Made by a program: the position numbers and the translations under genes. Below are positions 53,656-62,572 of a DNA stretch of 64,000 nt, piece after piece. The stretch is from Rhizobiaceae bacterium (GTDB lineage Bacteria > Pseudomonadota > Alphaproteobacteria > Rhizobiales > Rhizobiaceae): contig JARGOX010000003.1 in assembly GCA_029233925.1 (NCBI GenBank), forward strand, positions 151,542 to 215,541. Direction: 5' to 3'. Under the pieces are notes generated by a model that saw only the letters and a program-made list of their open reading frames with translations, did no database searches and was not told where the DNA came from. The stretch's first letter is position 1; each line of letters begins with the position of its first letter.

Positions 53656-55370
53656 TTCTTTTCGAGCAACCGGTTGACCGCCGAGACGACCGCCTCAAGT
53701 GAAGCCGCCACGATATTGGTGCTGATACCAACCCCGAAGAGCCTGCCGCCGGGATGTTCCACTTCCATGTAGCACACGGCCGCTGCATCGGTGCCGTGCT
53801 TCATGGAATGCTCGGAATAATCCGCCACCACGATCTCTATGCCGATATGCTTGGAGAGCGCATGGACAAAACCGTCAATGGGACCGGTGCCCCGGCCAGT
53901 GATTTTCAACGGTTGGCCATGATCGGTAATTTCGGCCTCGAGTTCACGACTGCCCTTGTGATCGGGGGCCGGAAACGTGTGATGGTCGACATAGGCAAAC
54001 CGCCCGCCCGGCTGGTTGACATAGAGCTCCAGGAAACGCTCATGGATTTTTTGCGGCGTCAGTTCGGTGCCCTGTTCTTCGGTGATGCGCTGAATATCAC
54101 CCTGAAATTCCACCTGCAGGCCCCGCGGCAGGTGAAGCCCGTAATCCTCGGCCAGAACATAGGCAATGCCGCCCTTTCCCGACTGGGAGTTGATACGGAT
54201 GATCGCTTCATAGGTGCGCCCGACATCCTGCGGATCAATGGGCAGATAGGGCACTTCCCAGGTTTCCGTATTGGCCTGCCTGATGGCCTTGATACCCTTG
54301 TTGATGGCATCCTGATGCGAGCCGGAAAAGGCCGTGTAGACCAGTTCACCGACATAGGGATGCCGCTCTGGAATCGTCATCTGGTTTGAATATTCATAGA
54401 CGCTCTTGATGCGCTGAATGTCCGAACAATCCAGTTGCGGATCCACCCCTTGCGTGTACATGTTCAGGGCCAGCGTGACGATATCCACATTGCCGGTCCG
54501 CTCGCCATTGCCGAACAGCGTGCCTTCCACCCGGTCCGCACCGGCCATCAGACCCAGTTCAGTTGCCGCAATCCCCGTCCCGCGATCATTATGTGGATGC
54601 AGGGAAATAATCAGGTTTTCGCGATTGTCGAGATTTCGGCACATCCATTCAATCTGATCGGCATAGATATTCGGCGTCGACATCTCAACCGTCGAGGGCA
54701 GATTGATAATCAGCTTGTTTTCCGCAGTCGGCTGCATCACCTCGGTGACCGCATTGCAGATTTCCAGTGCGACCTCCAGTTCCGTTCCGGTGAAACTTTC
54801 CGGTGAATACTGGAACCGATAGCCGCCGCCTGCCTTTTCTGCGGTGTCCCTGATCAGCTTGGCCGCATCGACTGCGATCTGCTTGATACCCGCCACGTCC
54901 TTGGCAAAAACCACCCGGCGCTGCAATTCACTGGTCGAATTGTAGAAATGGATGATCGGGTTGTGGGCCCCTTCCAGCGCTTCAAAGGTGCGGGCGATCA
55001 GCTCGGGCCGGCATTGCACCAGTGCCTGGAGAGACACATCTTCAGGCATATTCTGCTGCTCGACGCACCAGCGGGTAAAATCGAAATCCGTCTGGGAGGC
55101 GGAAGGAAAGCCGATTTCGATCTCCTTGAAACCCATCGACAGCAGCAGATCGAACATGCGCGATTTGCGGTCATGGCCCATGGGATTGACCAGCGCCTGG
55201 TTGCCATCGCGCAGATCAACTGAACACCAGATGGGTGCCTTTTCGATGCGCATGGAAGGCCATGTGCGGTCTTCAAGGCCCAGGGGTGGATAGTGTGGGT
55301 ATTTGCGTGCGGCATCGGCCATGCCGATACGTTTGCCTTGTGGCGCGGGTGATGATGAGGTGACGTTCAT
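53652..55370 (-). CDS. leuA: 2-isopropylmalate synthase LeuA (long, type 2)
   Basis: A 572-residue enzyme making 2-isopropylmalate from 2-oxoisovalerate and acetyl-CoA, first step of leucine synthesis. The catalytic domain starts APIWCSVDLRDGNQALVNPM; the metal motif is LSLHPHNDRGTG (HxH as HPHN), with VEGTLFGNGERTGNVDIVTL. The C-terminal regulatory domain (about 450-572), with leucine feedback expected, ends EHPGGRLFGVGISTNIVAAS. The length fits the long actinobacterial/rhizobial type. The start is ATG 55370, 157 bases after the leader peptide stop, with a GAGAG upstream. The alpha/beta hydrolase gene follows directly. Confidence 0.96.
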   Translation of the reverse strand: MNVTSSSPAPQGKRIGMADAARKYPHYPPLGLEDRTWPSMRIEKAPIWCSVDLRDGNQALVNPMGHDRKSRMFDLLLSMGFKEIEIGFPSASQTDFDFTRWCVEQQNMPEDVSLQALVQCRPELIARTFEALEGAHNPIIHFYNSTSELQRRVVFAKDVAGIKQIAVDAAKLIRDTAEKAGGGYRFQYSPESFTGTELEVALEICNAVTEVMQPTAENKLIINLPSTVEMSTPNIYADQIEWMCRNLDNRENLIISLHPHNDRGTGIAATELGLMAGADRVEGTLFGNGERTGNVDIVTLALNMYTQGVDPQLDCSDIQRIKSVYEYSNQMTIPERHPYVGELVYTAFSGSHQDAINKGIKAIRQANTETWEVPYLPIDPQDVGRTYEAIIRINSQSGKGGIAYVLAEDYGLHLPRGLQVEFQGDIQRITEEQGTELTPQKIHERFLELYVNQPGGRFAYVDHHTFPAPDHKGSRELEAEITDHGQPLKITGRGTGPIDGFVHALSKHIGIEIVVADYSEHSMKHGTDAAAVCYMEVEHPGGRLFGVGISTNIVAASLEAVVSAVNRLLEKK

Positions 55371-55480
55371 GATTTCTCTCACTGGTCTTTCAGCCTTGTC
55401 CGCCTGCCAATGGGCAATTCGGACCGGCATTTGCCCCGCGGATTGAATATTCCAGGGGCGCGTTGTCTTGCGATAATGTG

Positions 55481-55525
55481 AAAAAAGGAGCTCGTGCCAT
55501 CAGCGTGTCGACCGCCGGACGCTCC
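55481..55525 (-). terminator. Attenuator terminator of leuA
   Basis: On the minus strand AGGAGC (55526-55521) pairs with GCTCCT (55491-55486), enclosing about 29 bases with an inner GCGT/ACGC stem, and a run of T follows directly. The same AGGAGC can instead pair with GCTCCT at 55566-55561 inside the Leu codon run of the leader. Such a choice of pairings marks an attenuator. Confidence 0.7.
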
Positions 55526-55526
55526 T

Positions 55527-55649
55527 CTATCGAGCCCGACGATCGCCAGTAAGGCTGAGAAGGAGCAATAGATCGCACAAAAACACCGACCGCGCCGCAA
55601 TGCAGCTGTCCTGAGTGTCTTCAAAATTGGCGATCATGTTCTTGTTCAT
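55527..55649 (-). CDS. leuA leader peptide, leucine rich
   Basis: A 40-codon frame starting MNKNMIANFED and ending in CDLLLLLSLTGDRRAR. Seven leucines lie within ten codons (TTG of VFL, then CTA TTG CTC CTT CTC, and CTT after Ser), with several rare codons. The stop codon is 1 base before the terminator hairpin. A TATAAG six bases before the ATG, with a TTGCCG 17 bases further up, would put the transcript start close to the ATG, so this leader may be translated leaderless. Position, Leu run and hairpin together make a classical leucine attenuator; S. meliloti and relatives are known to regulate amino-acid genes like this. Confidence 0.75.
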   Translation of the reverse strand: MNKNMIANFEDTQDSCIAARSVFLCDLLLLLSLTGDRRAR

Positions 55650-55736
55650 GGTCACCTTATAGACCCGACTTTCCGATACGGCAACAATGTTCTGCCTGCC
55701 ACGATCAATCGCACGCCGCGGCCAGGCAACGGAGGC

Positions 55737-57917
55737 TCAGCCTGCGACCTCACGGCGCGCCAGATGGGCAACGACATTTTCGATCATTCTCATGCCCGCA
55801 TCCTGACCCAGCGTCATGATGGATTCGGGATGGAACTGGACCGCCGCAACCGGCTCGGATTGGTGTTCGATTCCCATGATGACACCGTCTTCGCTCTCAG
55901 CGGTAATCATGAAATCTGTTGAAAGGGTCGACGGATCGGCAAAAATCGAATGATAGCGCCCGACGGTTGCTTCCTTGCCAAGCCCGGAGAAAACCAGTCC
56001 CGGATCATTGATCCTGATCCGCGACGGCTTGCCATGCATCGGCACTGCCAATGTGCGCAACTCGCCACCAAAAGCCTCGGTGATGGCCTGCAGGCCAAGA
56101 CACACGCCAAACAGCGGTATGCCACGCGCCCGCACTTTCCTGATCGTTGCCTTGCAGTCAAAGTCCTTCGGCGTGCCAGGCCCGGGAGACAGGACAACAA
56201 GATCGGGATCCAGCTTGTCAAAGACATCGTCCGAGATCGGCGAGCGCATGGTTGTCACCGTGGCACCGGTCTGGCGGAAATAATTTGCCAGCGTATGGAC
56301 GAAGGAATCCTCGTGATCCACCAGCAATATCCGCACACCCTGGCCTACGGAGGCAGCGTCGCGACCGGCAGTAGCTGCATTGCTTTTGCCCGCCTCGCGA
56401 ATGGCCATCAGCATGGCCGAGGCCTTGAGTTCAGTCTCCGATTCCTCTTCTTCGGGAACCGAATCATAGAGCAATGTTGCACCGGCGCGAACCTGCGCAA
56501 TCCCGTCCTTGATGCGGATGGTGCGAAGCGTCAGCCCGGTGTTCATATCGCCGTTGAAATTGACCATGCCGATCGCCCCGCCATACCAGGCACGCGGGCT
56601 TTTCTCATTCTCTTCAATAAAGCGCATGGCCCATAATTTCGGGGCGCCGGTGACAGTGACCGCCCAGGCATGACTGAGGAAGGCGTCAAACGCGTCCATG
56701 CCATCGCGCAACCGTCCCTCGATATGGTCGACCGTATGGATCAGACGGGAATACATCTCGATCTGCCTGCGCCCGATCACCCGCACGGACCCGGGAACAC
56801 AGACCCGACTCTTGTCATTGCGGTCGACATCCGAACACATGGTCAGTTCTGATTCGTCCTTTTTGGAATTCAGCAATTTGAGGATCTGTTCCGAATCCGA
56901 AATCGCGTCATCACCGCGTTTGATCGTCCCGGAGATCGGGCAGGTTTCCACCCGGCGGCCATTGACCCGCACGAACATTTCAGGCGATGCGCCGATCAGA
57001 TATTCCCGTTCTCCCAGATTGATGAAGAACGAATAGGGTGACGGGTTGGTTGTTTTCAAACGTCGGGCAATGGCAGATGGCTGGCCCGTGCATTGTTCCA
57101 TGAACATCTGACCGGGGACCACTTCAAACAGGTCACCGCGCTTGAAACTTTCGCGGGCCTTGCTGACCAGCGATGCATATTCGCCCGGCCGATGGTCAGA
57201 GCGAGGCGGCGTTTCCTCCGATGGCGTGAATGGCGCCGACGCGCTGTCACGGGCTTTGCCGATCGTGCTTTGGTCACGGCGTGAAAATTCGTAGTGATCA
57301 ATCCATGCCTGGGCCGAATAATGGTCAACGACAAGAATTTCGTCGGGCAGAAAAAGTACCAGGTCGCGTTGATCATCAGGCCGGTCCATATGCTGCGGCA
57401 CATTGTCGAACTGAAAGGCCAGATCATAGCCAAAAGCCCCATAGAGGCCCAGATTGCTGTCTTCTGTCGTATAGAAGAGATCCGTGATGGCCCGCAAGAC
57501 GGAAAACACGGTGGGCACGCGTGAGCGTTCTTCTTCGGTAATGGCGCGCGACGGCGTGTCGACGGTCAGCGTGATTTTGACGGCGTCGCGCGTTCCGATT
57601 GTGATTTCATTCAAACGGTCAAGACGCCGGGCGATGATCGCCAGCAGAGCCTCACCACGCTCATTGTGCGCTTCAAGGCGCATATCGCGGCCATTGGCGA
57701 TGATCGAAATCGGCGGATCGATAATTGCCGTGTCCCAGCGCGTGTAGCGACCCGGATATTCATAATTGGAGGAGAAAACCGCGCCATGACGCGTATCAAG
57801 CCCGTCCACATAGGCGTCAATTGCACCGGCATAGGGTGTTTCCGACCGGCTGCGGATGATCTCCACCCCACCGCGCGTCGTGAATATGTCCGGATTGTTC
57901 TTCTGGGTGGTCGTCAT
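55737..57917 (-). CDS. trpE: Fused anthranilate synthase TrpE(G)
   Basis: A 726-residue fusion of the chorismate-binding TrpE part (1-about 515) and the glutamine amidotransferase TrpG part (about 530-726). TrpE has [38 protein letters not shown] and [18 protein letters not shown]; TrpG has [24 protein letters not shown], the catalytic cysteine in [16 protein letters not shown] and FHPES. It makes anthranilate, first step of tryptophan synthesis. The fusion is typical of Hyphomicrobiales and Azospirillum, and regulated by the Trp leader upstream (58021-58065). The start at 57917 is well placed after the attenuator. Confidence 0.96.
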   Translation of the reverse strand: MTTTQKNNPDIFTTRGGVEIIRSRSETPYAGAIDAYVDGLDTRHGAVFSSNYEYPGRYTRWDTAIIDPPISIIANGRDMRLEAHNERGEALLAIIARRLDRLNEITIGTRDAVKITLTVDTPSRAITEEERSRVPTVFSVLRAITDLFYTTEDSNLGLYGAFGYDLAFQFDNVPQHMDRPDDQRDLVLFLPDEILVVDHYSAQAWIDHYEFSRRDQSTIGKARDSASAPFTPSEETPPRSDHRPGEYASLVSKARESFKRGDLFEVVPGQMFMEQCTGQPSAIARRLKTTNPSPYSFFINLGEREYLIGASPEMFVRVNGRRVETCPISGTIKRGDDAISDSEQILKLLNSKKDESELTMCSDVDRNDKSRVCVPGSVRVIGRRQIEMYSRLIHTVDHIEGRLRDGMDAFDAFLSHAWAVTVTGAPKLWAMRFIEENEKSPRAWYGGAIGMVNFNGDMNTGLTLRTIRIKDGIAQVRAGATLLYDSVPEEEESETELKASAMLMAIREAGKSNAATAGRDAASVGQGVRILLVDHEDSFVHTLANYFRQTGATVTTMRSPISDDVFDKLDPDLVVLSPGPGTPKDFDCKATIRKVRARGIPLFGVCLGLQAITEAFGGELRTLAVPMHGKPSRIRINDPGLVFSGLGKEATVGRYHSIFADPSTLSTDFMITAESEDGVIMGIEHQSEPVAAVQFHPESIMTLGQDAGMRMIENVVAHLARREVAG

Positions 57918-57952
57918 CTTGTCCGATCCTCAATCGTCTGAAGTCCCGGCAT

Positions 57953-57983
57953 AAAAAAACCGCCGGGAAGGTTCCTCAGCGGC
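57953..57983 (-). terminator. Attenuator terminator of trpE(G)
   Basis: On the minus strand CCGC and GCGG form the stem base around TGAGG-AA-CCTTCCCG, with seven Ts directly after. It lies about 40 bases after the leader stop and 36 bases before the trpE(G) start. Confidence 0.75.
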
Positions 57984-58020
57984 TTTGCAAGTGTGTTTTC
58001 ACAAATGATCGCGACCGCTA

Positions 58021-58065
58021 TCAGCGAGTCCACCACCAGTTCATGTTGTTGCCTGCGTTGTTCAT
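58021..58065 (-). CDS. trpL: trp leader peptide, three tandem tryptophans
   Basis: The frame MNNAGNNMNWWWTR (14 codons) ends in TGA at 58021. S. meliloti trpE(G) has a 14-residue leader with WWW two residues before the end (peTrpL, known to be leaderless and to free a short RNA). Length, WWW and the C-terminal Arg all match. A weak AGGA lies right before the ATG. Stalling at the three Trp codons on Trp shortage would prevent the terminator. Confidence 0.85.
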   Translation of the reverse strand: MNNAGNNMNWWWTR

Positions 58066-58157
58066 GGTCCTGTGTTAGCGCCCAATGCTGCCCAGCGCAA
58101 GATATCTTTGGCATTTGCCCGAATTTGCGTCGGCCGAAGTCCTGCCGAATGCGCAAT

Positions 58158-58183
58158 GAAAATGGCCCGATCGGGCCATTTTC
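58158..58183. terminator. Perfect palindromic terminator after fhs
   Basis: GAAAATGGCCC and GGGCCATTTTC form a perfect 11-bp stem with a GATC loop, giving T runs on both strands. It lies 27 bases past the fhs stop and upstream of the trp leader, separating the two transcripts. Confidence 0.85.
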
Positions 58184-58209
58184 CACTGTGATATCGACGC
58201 CTTTGGGGC

Positions 58210-59889
58210 CTAAAACAGGCCTTCAATATAGCCCTGATCATTCAGGTGGATTTTTTCCGACGAGGGCACGCTCGGCAGGCCCGGCATTGTCATGATCGCG
58301 CCGGTGATCACCACAATGAATCCCGCGCCGGCAGAAAGCCGGACTTCACGCACCGGAACCGTGTGCCCGGTGGGCGCGCCGCGCAGATTCGGATCCGTGG
58401 AAAACGAGTACTGTGTTTTCGCCATGCAGACCGGCAGATGGCCGTAGCCCTGCTGCTCCCATTGGCGCAACTGTTCGCGAACGGACTTGTCGGCAATTAC
58501 CTCCGAAGCGTGATAGATGCTCTTTGCCACCGTTTCGATCTTTTCAAACAGCGGCAGATCGTCGGCATAGAGCGGTGCGAATTGCGAAGCCCCGGATTCG
58601 GCCATTTCCACAACCTTGTGCGCCAGTTCCTCTATGCCGGCGGACCCATGGGCCCAGTGCCTGCAGACAATGGCTTGCGTGCCCAGCGTCTTGACATAAT
58701 CCTGCACCGCCTGCATTTCCGCATCCGTATCGGAAATGAAATGGTTGATGGCCACGACGACCGGGACGCCGAATTTTTTCACATTCTGAATGTGACGCCC
58801 CAGATTGGCGCAGCCATCCACGACCGCTTTGACATTTTCACTGCCAAGGTCTTCCTTCTTGACGCCGCCATTCATTTTCATGGCCCGCACTGTCGCCACG
58901 ATAACGGCTGCATTCGGCTTGAGACCGGCCTTGCGGCATTTGATGTTGAAAAACTTCTCGGCACCCAGATCCGCGCCGAAACCGGCTTCGGTGACAACAT
59001 AGTCGCCCAGTTTGAGTGCCGTGGTCGTTGCAACAACCGAGTTGCAGCCATGGGCAATATTGGCAAATGGGCCTCCATGAACAAAGGCCGGGTTGTTTTC
59101 GAGCGTCTGGACCAGATTGGGCTGCATGGCATCTTTCAGCAGAACCGCCATCGCACCATCGGCCTTGATATCGCGGCAATAGACCGGTGTCTTGTCGCGG
59201 CGATAGCCGATGATGATGTCGCCGAGGCGTTTTTCCAGGTCTTTCAGATTGTTGGCCAGGCAAAGGATCGCCATCACTTCGGAAGCCACGGTGATGTCAA
59301 AGCCGGATTCGCGCGGATAGCCATTGGCAACACCGCCAAGCGAGCAGACGATTTCGCGCAGGGCCCGGTCATTCATGTCCATCACCCGCCGCCAGGCCAC
59401 CCGCCTGATGTCGATGCCGATATCATTGCCCCAATAGATATGATTGTCGATCATCGCGGACAGCAAGTTGTGTGCGGACGTGATGGCGTGAAAATCGCCG
59501 GTGAAATGAAGGTTCATGTCCTCCATCGGAATGACCTGCGCATAGCCCCCGCCGGCCGCGCCGCCTTTGACACCGAAACAGGGACCGAGGGACGCCTCGC
59601 GAATGCAGATGACGGCCTTTTTGCCGATGCGGTTCAGACCATCGCCAAGACCGACCGTTGTTGTGGTCTTGCCTTCACCCGCAGGGGTCGGATTGATGGC
59701 GGTCACCAGGATGAGTTTTCCATCGGGCCTGTCTTTTTGCGCTGCGATGAATTCAGCCGAGAGCTTGGCTTTGTCATGCCCGTAGGGCAGCAGGCTTTCA
59801 CTTGGAATGCCCAGCTTGGCGCCAATCTCCATGATCGGCAATTTGTTTGCAGCACGTGCAATTTCAATGTCGGATTTGACCTCGGCCAT
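58210..59889 (-). CDS. fhs: Formate-tetrahydrofolate ligase
   Basis: A 559-residue enzyme that makes 10-formyltetrahydrofolate from formate, ATP and THF. The P-loop is [20 protein letters not shown], followed by [20 protein letters not shown] and [20 protein letters not shown]; the C-terminal half has [16 protein letters not shown]-type sequence ([20 protein letters not shown]). The length equals the family (about 556). ATG 59889 has AGGAGG 11 bases upstream. A formate or C1 supply may tie with the DmdA-like and StcD-like demethylations elsewhere in the window, but no direct operon link exists. The 254 bases upstream hold no gene I can support. Confidence 0.96.
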   Translation of the reverse strand: MAEVKSDIEIARAANKLPIMEIGAKLGIPSESLLPYGHDKAKLSAEFIAAQKDRPDGKLILVTAINPTPAGEGKTTTTVGLGDGLNRIGKKAVICIREASLGPCFGVKGGAAGGGYAQVIPMEDMNLHFTGDFHAITSAHNLLSAMIDNHIYWGNDIGIDIRRVAWRRVMDMNDRALREIVCSLGGVANGYPRESGFDITVASEVMAILCLANNLKDLEKRLGDIIIGYRRDKTPVYCRDIKADGAMAVLLKDAMQPNLVQTLENNPAFVHGGPFANIAHGCNSVVATTTALKLGDYVVTEAGFGADLGAEKFFNIKCRKAGLKPNAAVIVATVRAMKMNGGVKKEDLGSENVKAVVDGCANLGRHIQNVKKFGVPVVVAINHFISDTDAEMQAVQDYVKTLGTQAIVCRHWAHGSAGIEELAHKVVEMAESGASQFAPLYADDLPLFEKIETVAKSIYHASEVIADKSVREQLRQWEQQGYGHLPVCMAKTQYSFSTDPNLRGAPTGHTVPVREVRLSAGAGFIVVITGAIMTMPGLPSVPSSEKIHLNDQGYIEGLF

Positions 59890-60143
59890 ATCGTTTAAAC
59901 TCCTCCTCTGGCATCCCCGCAAACAGGACTGTTGCGCCCGCAACTTAAACGGAAACACACGCCTCCCCACAGTTCAGTTTATGCCGTAAATTGCGTCAAA
60001 TACGACACGGGCATCCTGAACGGTCCGACGGTGACACGCAATATGGCCTCAAGACAATTCTGCAAGGGCATGCACGGGCTCATGCGCGACCGACGCATGT
60101 TGCCGCTTGCCACTGCACCGCAAGCCCATCTGCACTGCGAGGT

Positions 60144-61268
60144 CTAACGATCCAGAATGGACCGGATCTCCACCAGATTGGAGCGCACACGCAGCAGATA
60201 GAACCCGATCGTGGTCAGATGCGTCGGCATGATCCAGCCATCTTCCTTGCCATTGGATACGATGACGGGATCGAGTTCCAGAGTGGTGCGAAGCTGTTCT
60301 TCCATGGTTTCCCAGACATCCTCGACCTGGCGGCTTTTGATGACATCGGCAAAGTCCCCGCGGGCGGCTTTCAGGATGCCGTAATAGGCATAGAGCTGAC
60401 CATAGGTGAACCAGAATTGGTTGTCTGCACGCATATCGAACCAGCCGGCATTGCTCAGATCGGAGCGGTCGCGCAATGCGGCCGACGTGGACCCGATATC
60501 ACTGGCAATCCTGTCGACAAAACGAATCAGATTGTCCGATCGTGCATCAAAGACCGCCTCACAGGATTCCAGCCGGTCGTTAAAGGCCCTCAGCCTGTCC
60601 ATGCCTTCACGATAGGCGCTGGGTGTCGGCGTGAGCGGCCCGAAGGGGGAAAGACTGAAGTACCAGGTATATTGGTCATACTGGATACGGCCGCGCGCGC
60701 GATCAAGGTCGGTATCGGCGGCAGAGGTGCCCCTCACCCGGCCAAGCGTATCGACCAGTTCCTGTGATGTGCGCTGGATGGCCTGCTGCACGCCGCGCTG
60801 AAAGGATGCCTTGTTGTCGAGAAACGGCGTTGCATCCCAGGACAATCCAAAAAATCCCGCCTTGTAGAGAAGTGTCGACGAAATCCAGGAGTTCTTGTTG
60901 ACATTCAGGTCGATCAGATCGGCTGTGACATCAACAATGGCGGAACGTTTGCAGGTTTTTGTGGTTGATGTGCTTTCCTCGACTGCAGTCTGATCATTGG
61001 CATTGATGCCCAGTCCCTTCATATTATAGGCCGTGACATAATCCGGATCGAGATCCCTGATCCACAAGACCCGCCATATGAAAATCGCATAGAGCACCAC
61101 AAACAGCAGCACCAAACCACCGACAACAGCCCTCAGGATAAAGCCCTTGCGGCGATACCAGCGACCGGCAGCCAGAAACGGCCACAAAATCCAGGCAATC
61201 AACATGCCGATCCCGCGCCCGATATAGGTGAATAGGCGTTCAAAAAAAGCGATAATCGGGTCAAGCAT
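60144..61268 (-). CDS. DUF2333 membrane protein
   Basis: A 374-residue protein with one or two N-terminal hydrophobic segments (IAWILWPFLAAG, VVGGLVLLFVVLYAIFIWRV) and a periplasmic region matching DUF2333 (VNKNSWISSTLLYKAGFFGL, ADNQFWFTYGQLYAYYGILK). Function unknown. ATG 61268 overlaps the upstream DUF6638 stop by 8 bases, with AGGA nine bases upstream; the longer frame is dismissed. Third gene of the AAA/DUF6638/DUF2333 operon. Confidence 0.88.
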   Translation of the reverse strand: MLDPIIAFFERLFTYIGRGIGMLIAWILWPFLAAGRWYRRKGFILRAVVGGLVLLFVVLYAIFIWRVLWIRDLDPDYVTAYNMKGLGINANDQTAVEESTSTTKTCKRSAIVDVTADLIDLNVNKNSWISSTLLYKAGFFGLSWDATPFLDNKASFQRGVQQAIQRTSQELVDTLGRVRGTSAADTDLDRARGRIQYDQYTWYFSLSPFGPLTPTPSAYREGMDRLRAFNDRLESCEAVFDARSDNLIRFVDRIASDIGSTSAALRDRSDLSNAGWFDMRADNQFWFTYGQLYAYYGILKAARGDFADVIKSRQVEDVWETMEEQLRTTLELDPVIVSNGKEDGWIMPTHLTTIGFYLLRVRSNLVEIRSILDR

Positions 61269-62562
61269 GGCTGCTGTCCTCTCCAAATCCATAAAGGCGT
61301 CTGCGAAAAGCCTTCTTGTCTCGCAGATAGTTGGCAGAAAGCGTTTTCACAACATGGGCGCGAAAGCTGTCACTGTAGCTCTGGTAGTCTTCGTAAAAGC
61401 CCTGTTTGTCAAAAACAAAGCGGGAAACGAAATCAAAAGGCACCAGAACACTGATCAGCCGGCTTGTCAGCCAGAAATCCGGATGTTCGGGTTTTGCCCT
61501 GACAAGCAGCATACGCTGTTTGGGGGCAACATCGTCCATGGCAATCTCGCCATCTGCCGATATCTGGCGGCTGGCGGCCTGCAGGAACGGATAGGTCCCA
61601 TCCTCCGCGACGGCCTTTGCATTGCGGTGGACCCAGGTCTGAAACCAGATGGCATCGGCGCGATCAAGATCGGCTTGCCCATCATGCCTTCGGACAAGTG
61701 ACAAGAGGGCCATATCCGAGCGGTGCTCCAGGTATCCCGACCGCTCCACCCAGGATGCGCGTGGCAACTCAATCCGGCCGGTCTTTGTCAGAAACGCAAA
61801 AATATGTTCGTGATCATGGATCGAGATATAGCTGACCTGCCACGGTCTTGATCGACGGAAACCCGGCGCAGCAGGATCGCAGATCACCGTTATGCGCTTG
61901 TCATCGACAAAGACGAATGTCCCGCCGAAATGGCCGGTCCAATAGGCGTCATGCCGGAAAACCAGCTTGTCGGGCACCAGGGAGTTCTGCCTTATATCAC
62001 CCGTCTGCTGGGCAAGTTCGACCATGCGATTGAGCATCGCATCATTGCGCCAGGCATTGGGCGCCGAAATCAGCCGGTCGGCCAGCCGACGCAATTCATC
62101 GGATTTTCCAAGAATATCATCGGCTGTCAAAACACGAAAATTGACCTCCTGAATGGACAGCAGGTCTTCAATATCTTCGACACGCGAGACGTTTTCTTCA
62201 ATCTCGCCATAGAGCACGTCCCGGATCGTCACCGCATGAATGGCGCGTTTGTTCTCATCAAAAAAGGCATGCATCAGTGATGCCGTATTGGAGAAACTCG
62301 TATGAACAACCGGCAAGGATTCCTGCGCAGGCGACAAGAGGATAAAACGCCGATTGACCGCATTGGGGTCAAGATATTGCGGATCACCCAGTTCCTCGGC
62401 CACTTCCGGCGAAAAGCCTGTCATATCAATACGAAATGTTTCCAGCCGGGTTTCCGCAACGCCAAAGGCCCGCAACGCTTTGTTGTAGCGCTCGATGAGA
62501 TGCGGTTCGCTCACCTCAAGCAACCGGCCGAATATCAGGTCATTTTCAACAAGGCGTTCCAT
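61261..62562 (-). CDS. DUF6638-like protein
   Basis: A 433-residue cytosolic protein with no membrane segment. It begins MERLVENDLIFGRLLEVSEP; it has TIRDVLYGEIEENVSRVEDI and HDAYWTGHFGGTFVFVDDKR with RSGYLEHRSDMALLSLVRRH. I associate it with DUF6638, always seen near an AAA ATPase and DUF2333. Function unknown. It starts 10 bases after the ATPase stop. Confidence 0.8.
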   Translation of the reverse strand: MERLVENDLIFGRLLEVSEPHLIERYNKALRAFGVAETRLETFRIDMTGFSPEVAEELGDPQYLDPNAVNRRFILLSPAQESLPVVHTSFSNTASLMHAFFDENKRAIHAVTIRDVLYGEIEENVSRVEDIEDLLSIQEVNFRVLTADDILGKSDELRRLADRLISAPNAWRNDAMLNRMVELAQQTGDIRQNSLVPDKLVFRHDAYWTGHFGGTFVFVDDKRITVICDPAAPGFRRSRPWQVSYISIHDHEHIFAFLTKTGRIELPRASWVERSGYLEHRSDMALLSLVRRHDGQADLDRADAIWFQTWVHRNAKAVAEDGTYPFLQAASRQISADGEIAMDDVAPKQRMLLVRAKPEHPDFWLTSRLISVLVPFDFVSRFVFDKQGFYEDYQSYSDSFRAHVVKTLSANYLRDKKAFRRRLYGFGEDSSHA

Positions 62563-62572
62563 CAGGTTCCCG

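Noticed and set aside
58246-59898. Plus-strand frame of 550 codons across fhs
   Set aside because: Antisense shadow of formate-tetrahydrofolate ligase; the translation has no domain and the fhs match is complete.
59890-60143. Tetrahydrofolate riboswitch in front of fhs
   Set aside because: I see no conserved THF-I or THF-II core in the 254-base leader; the region has no clear fold.
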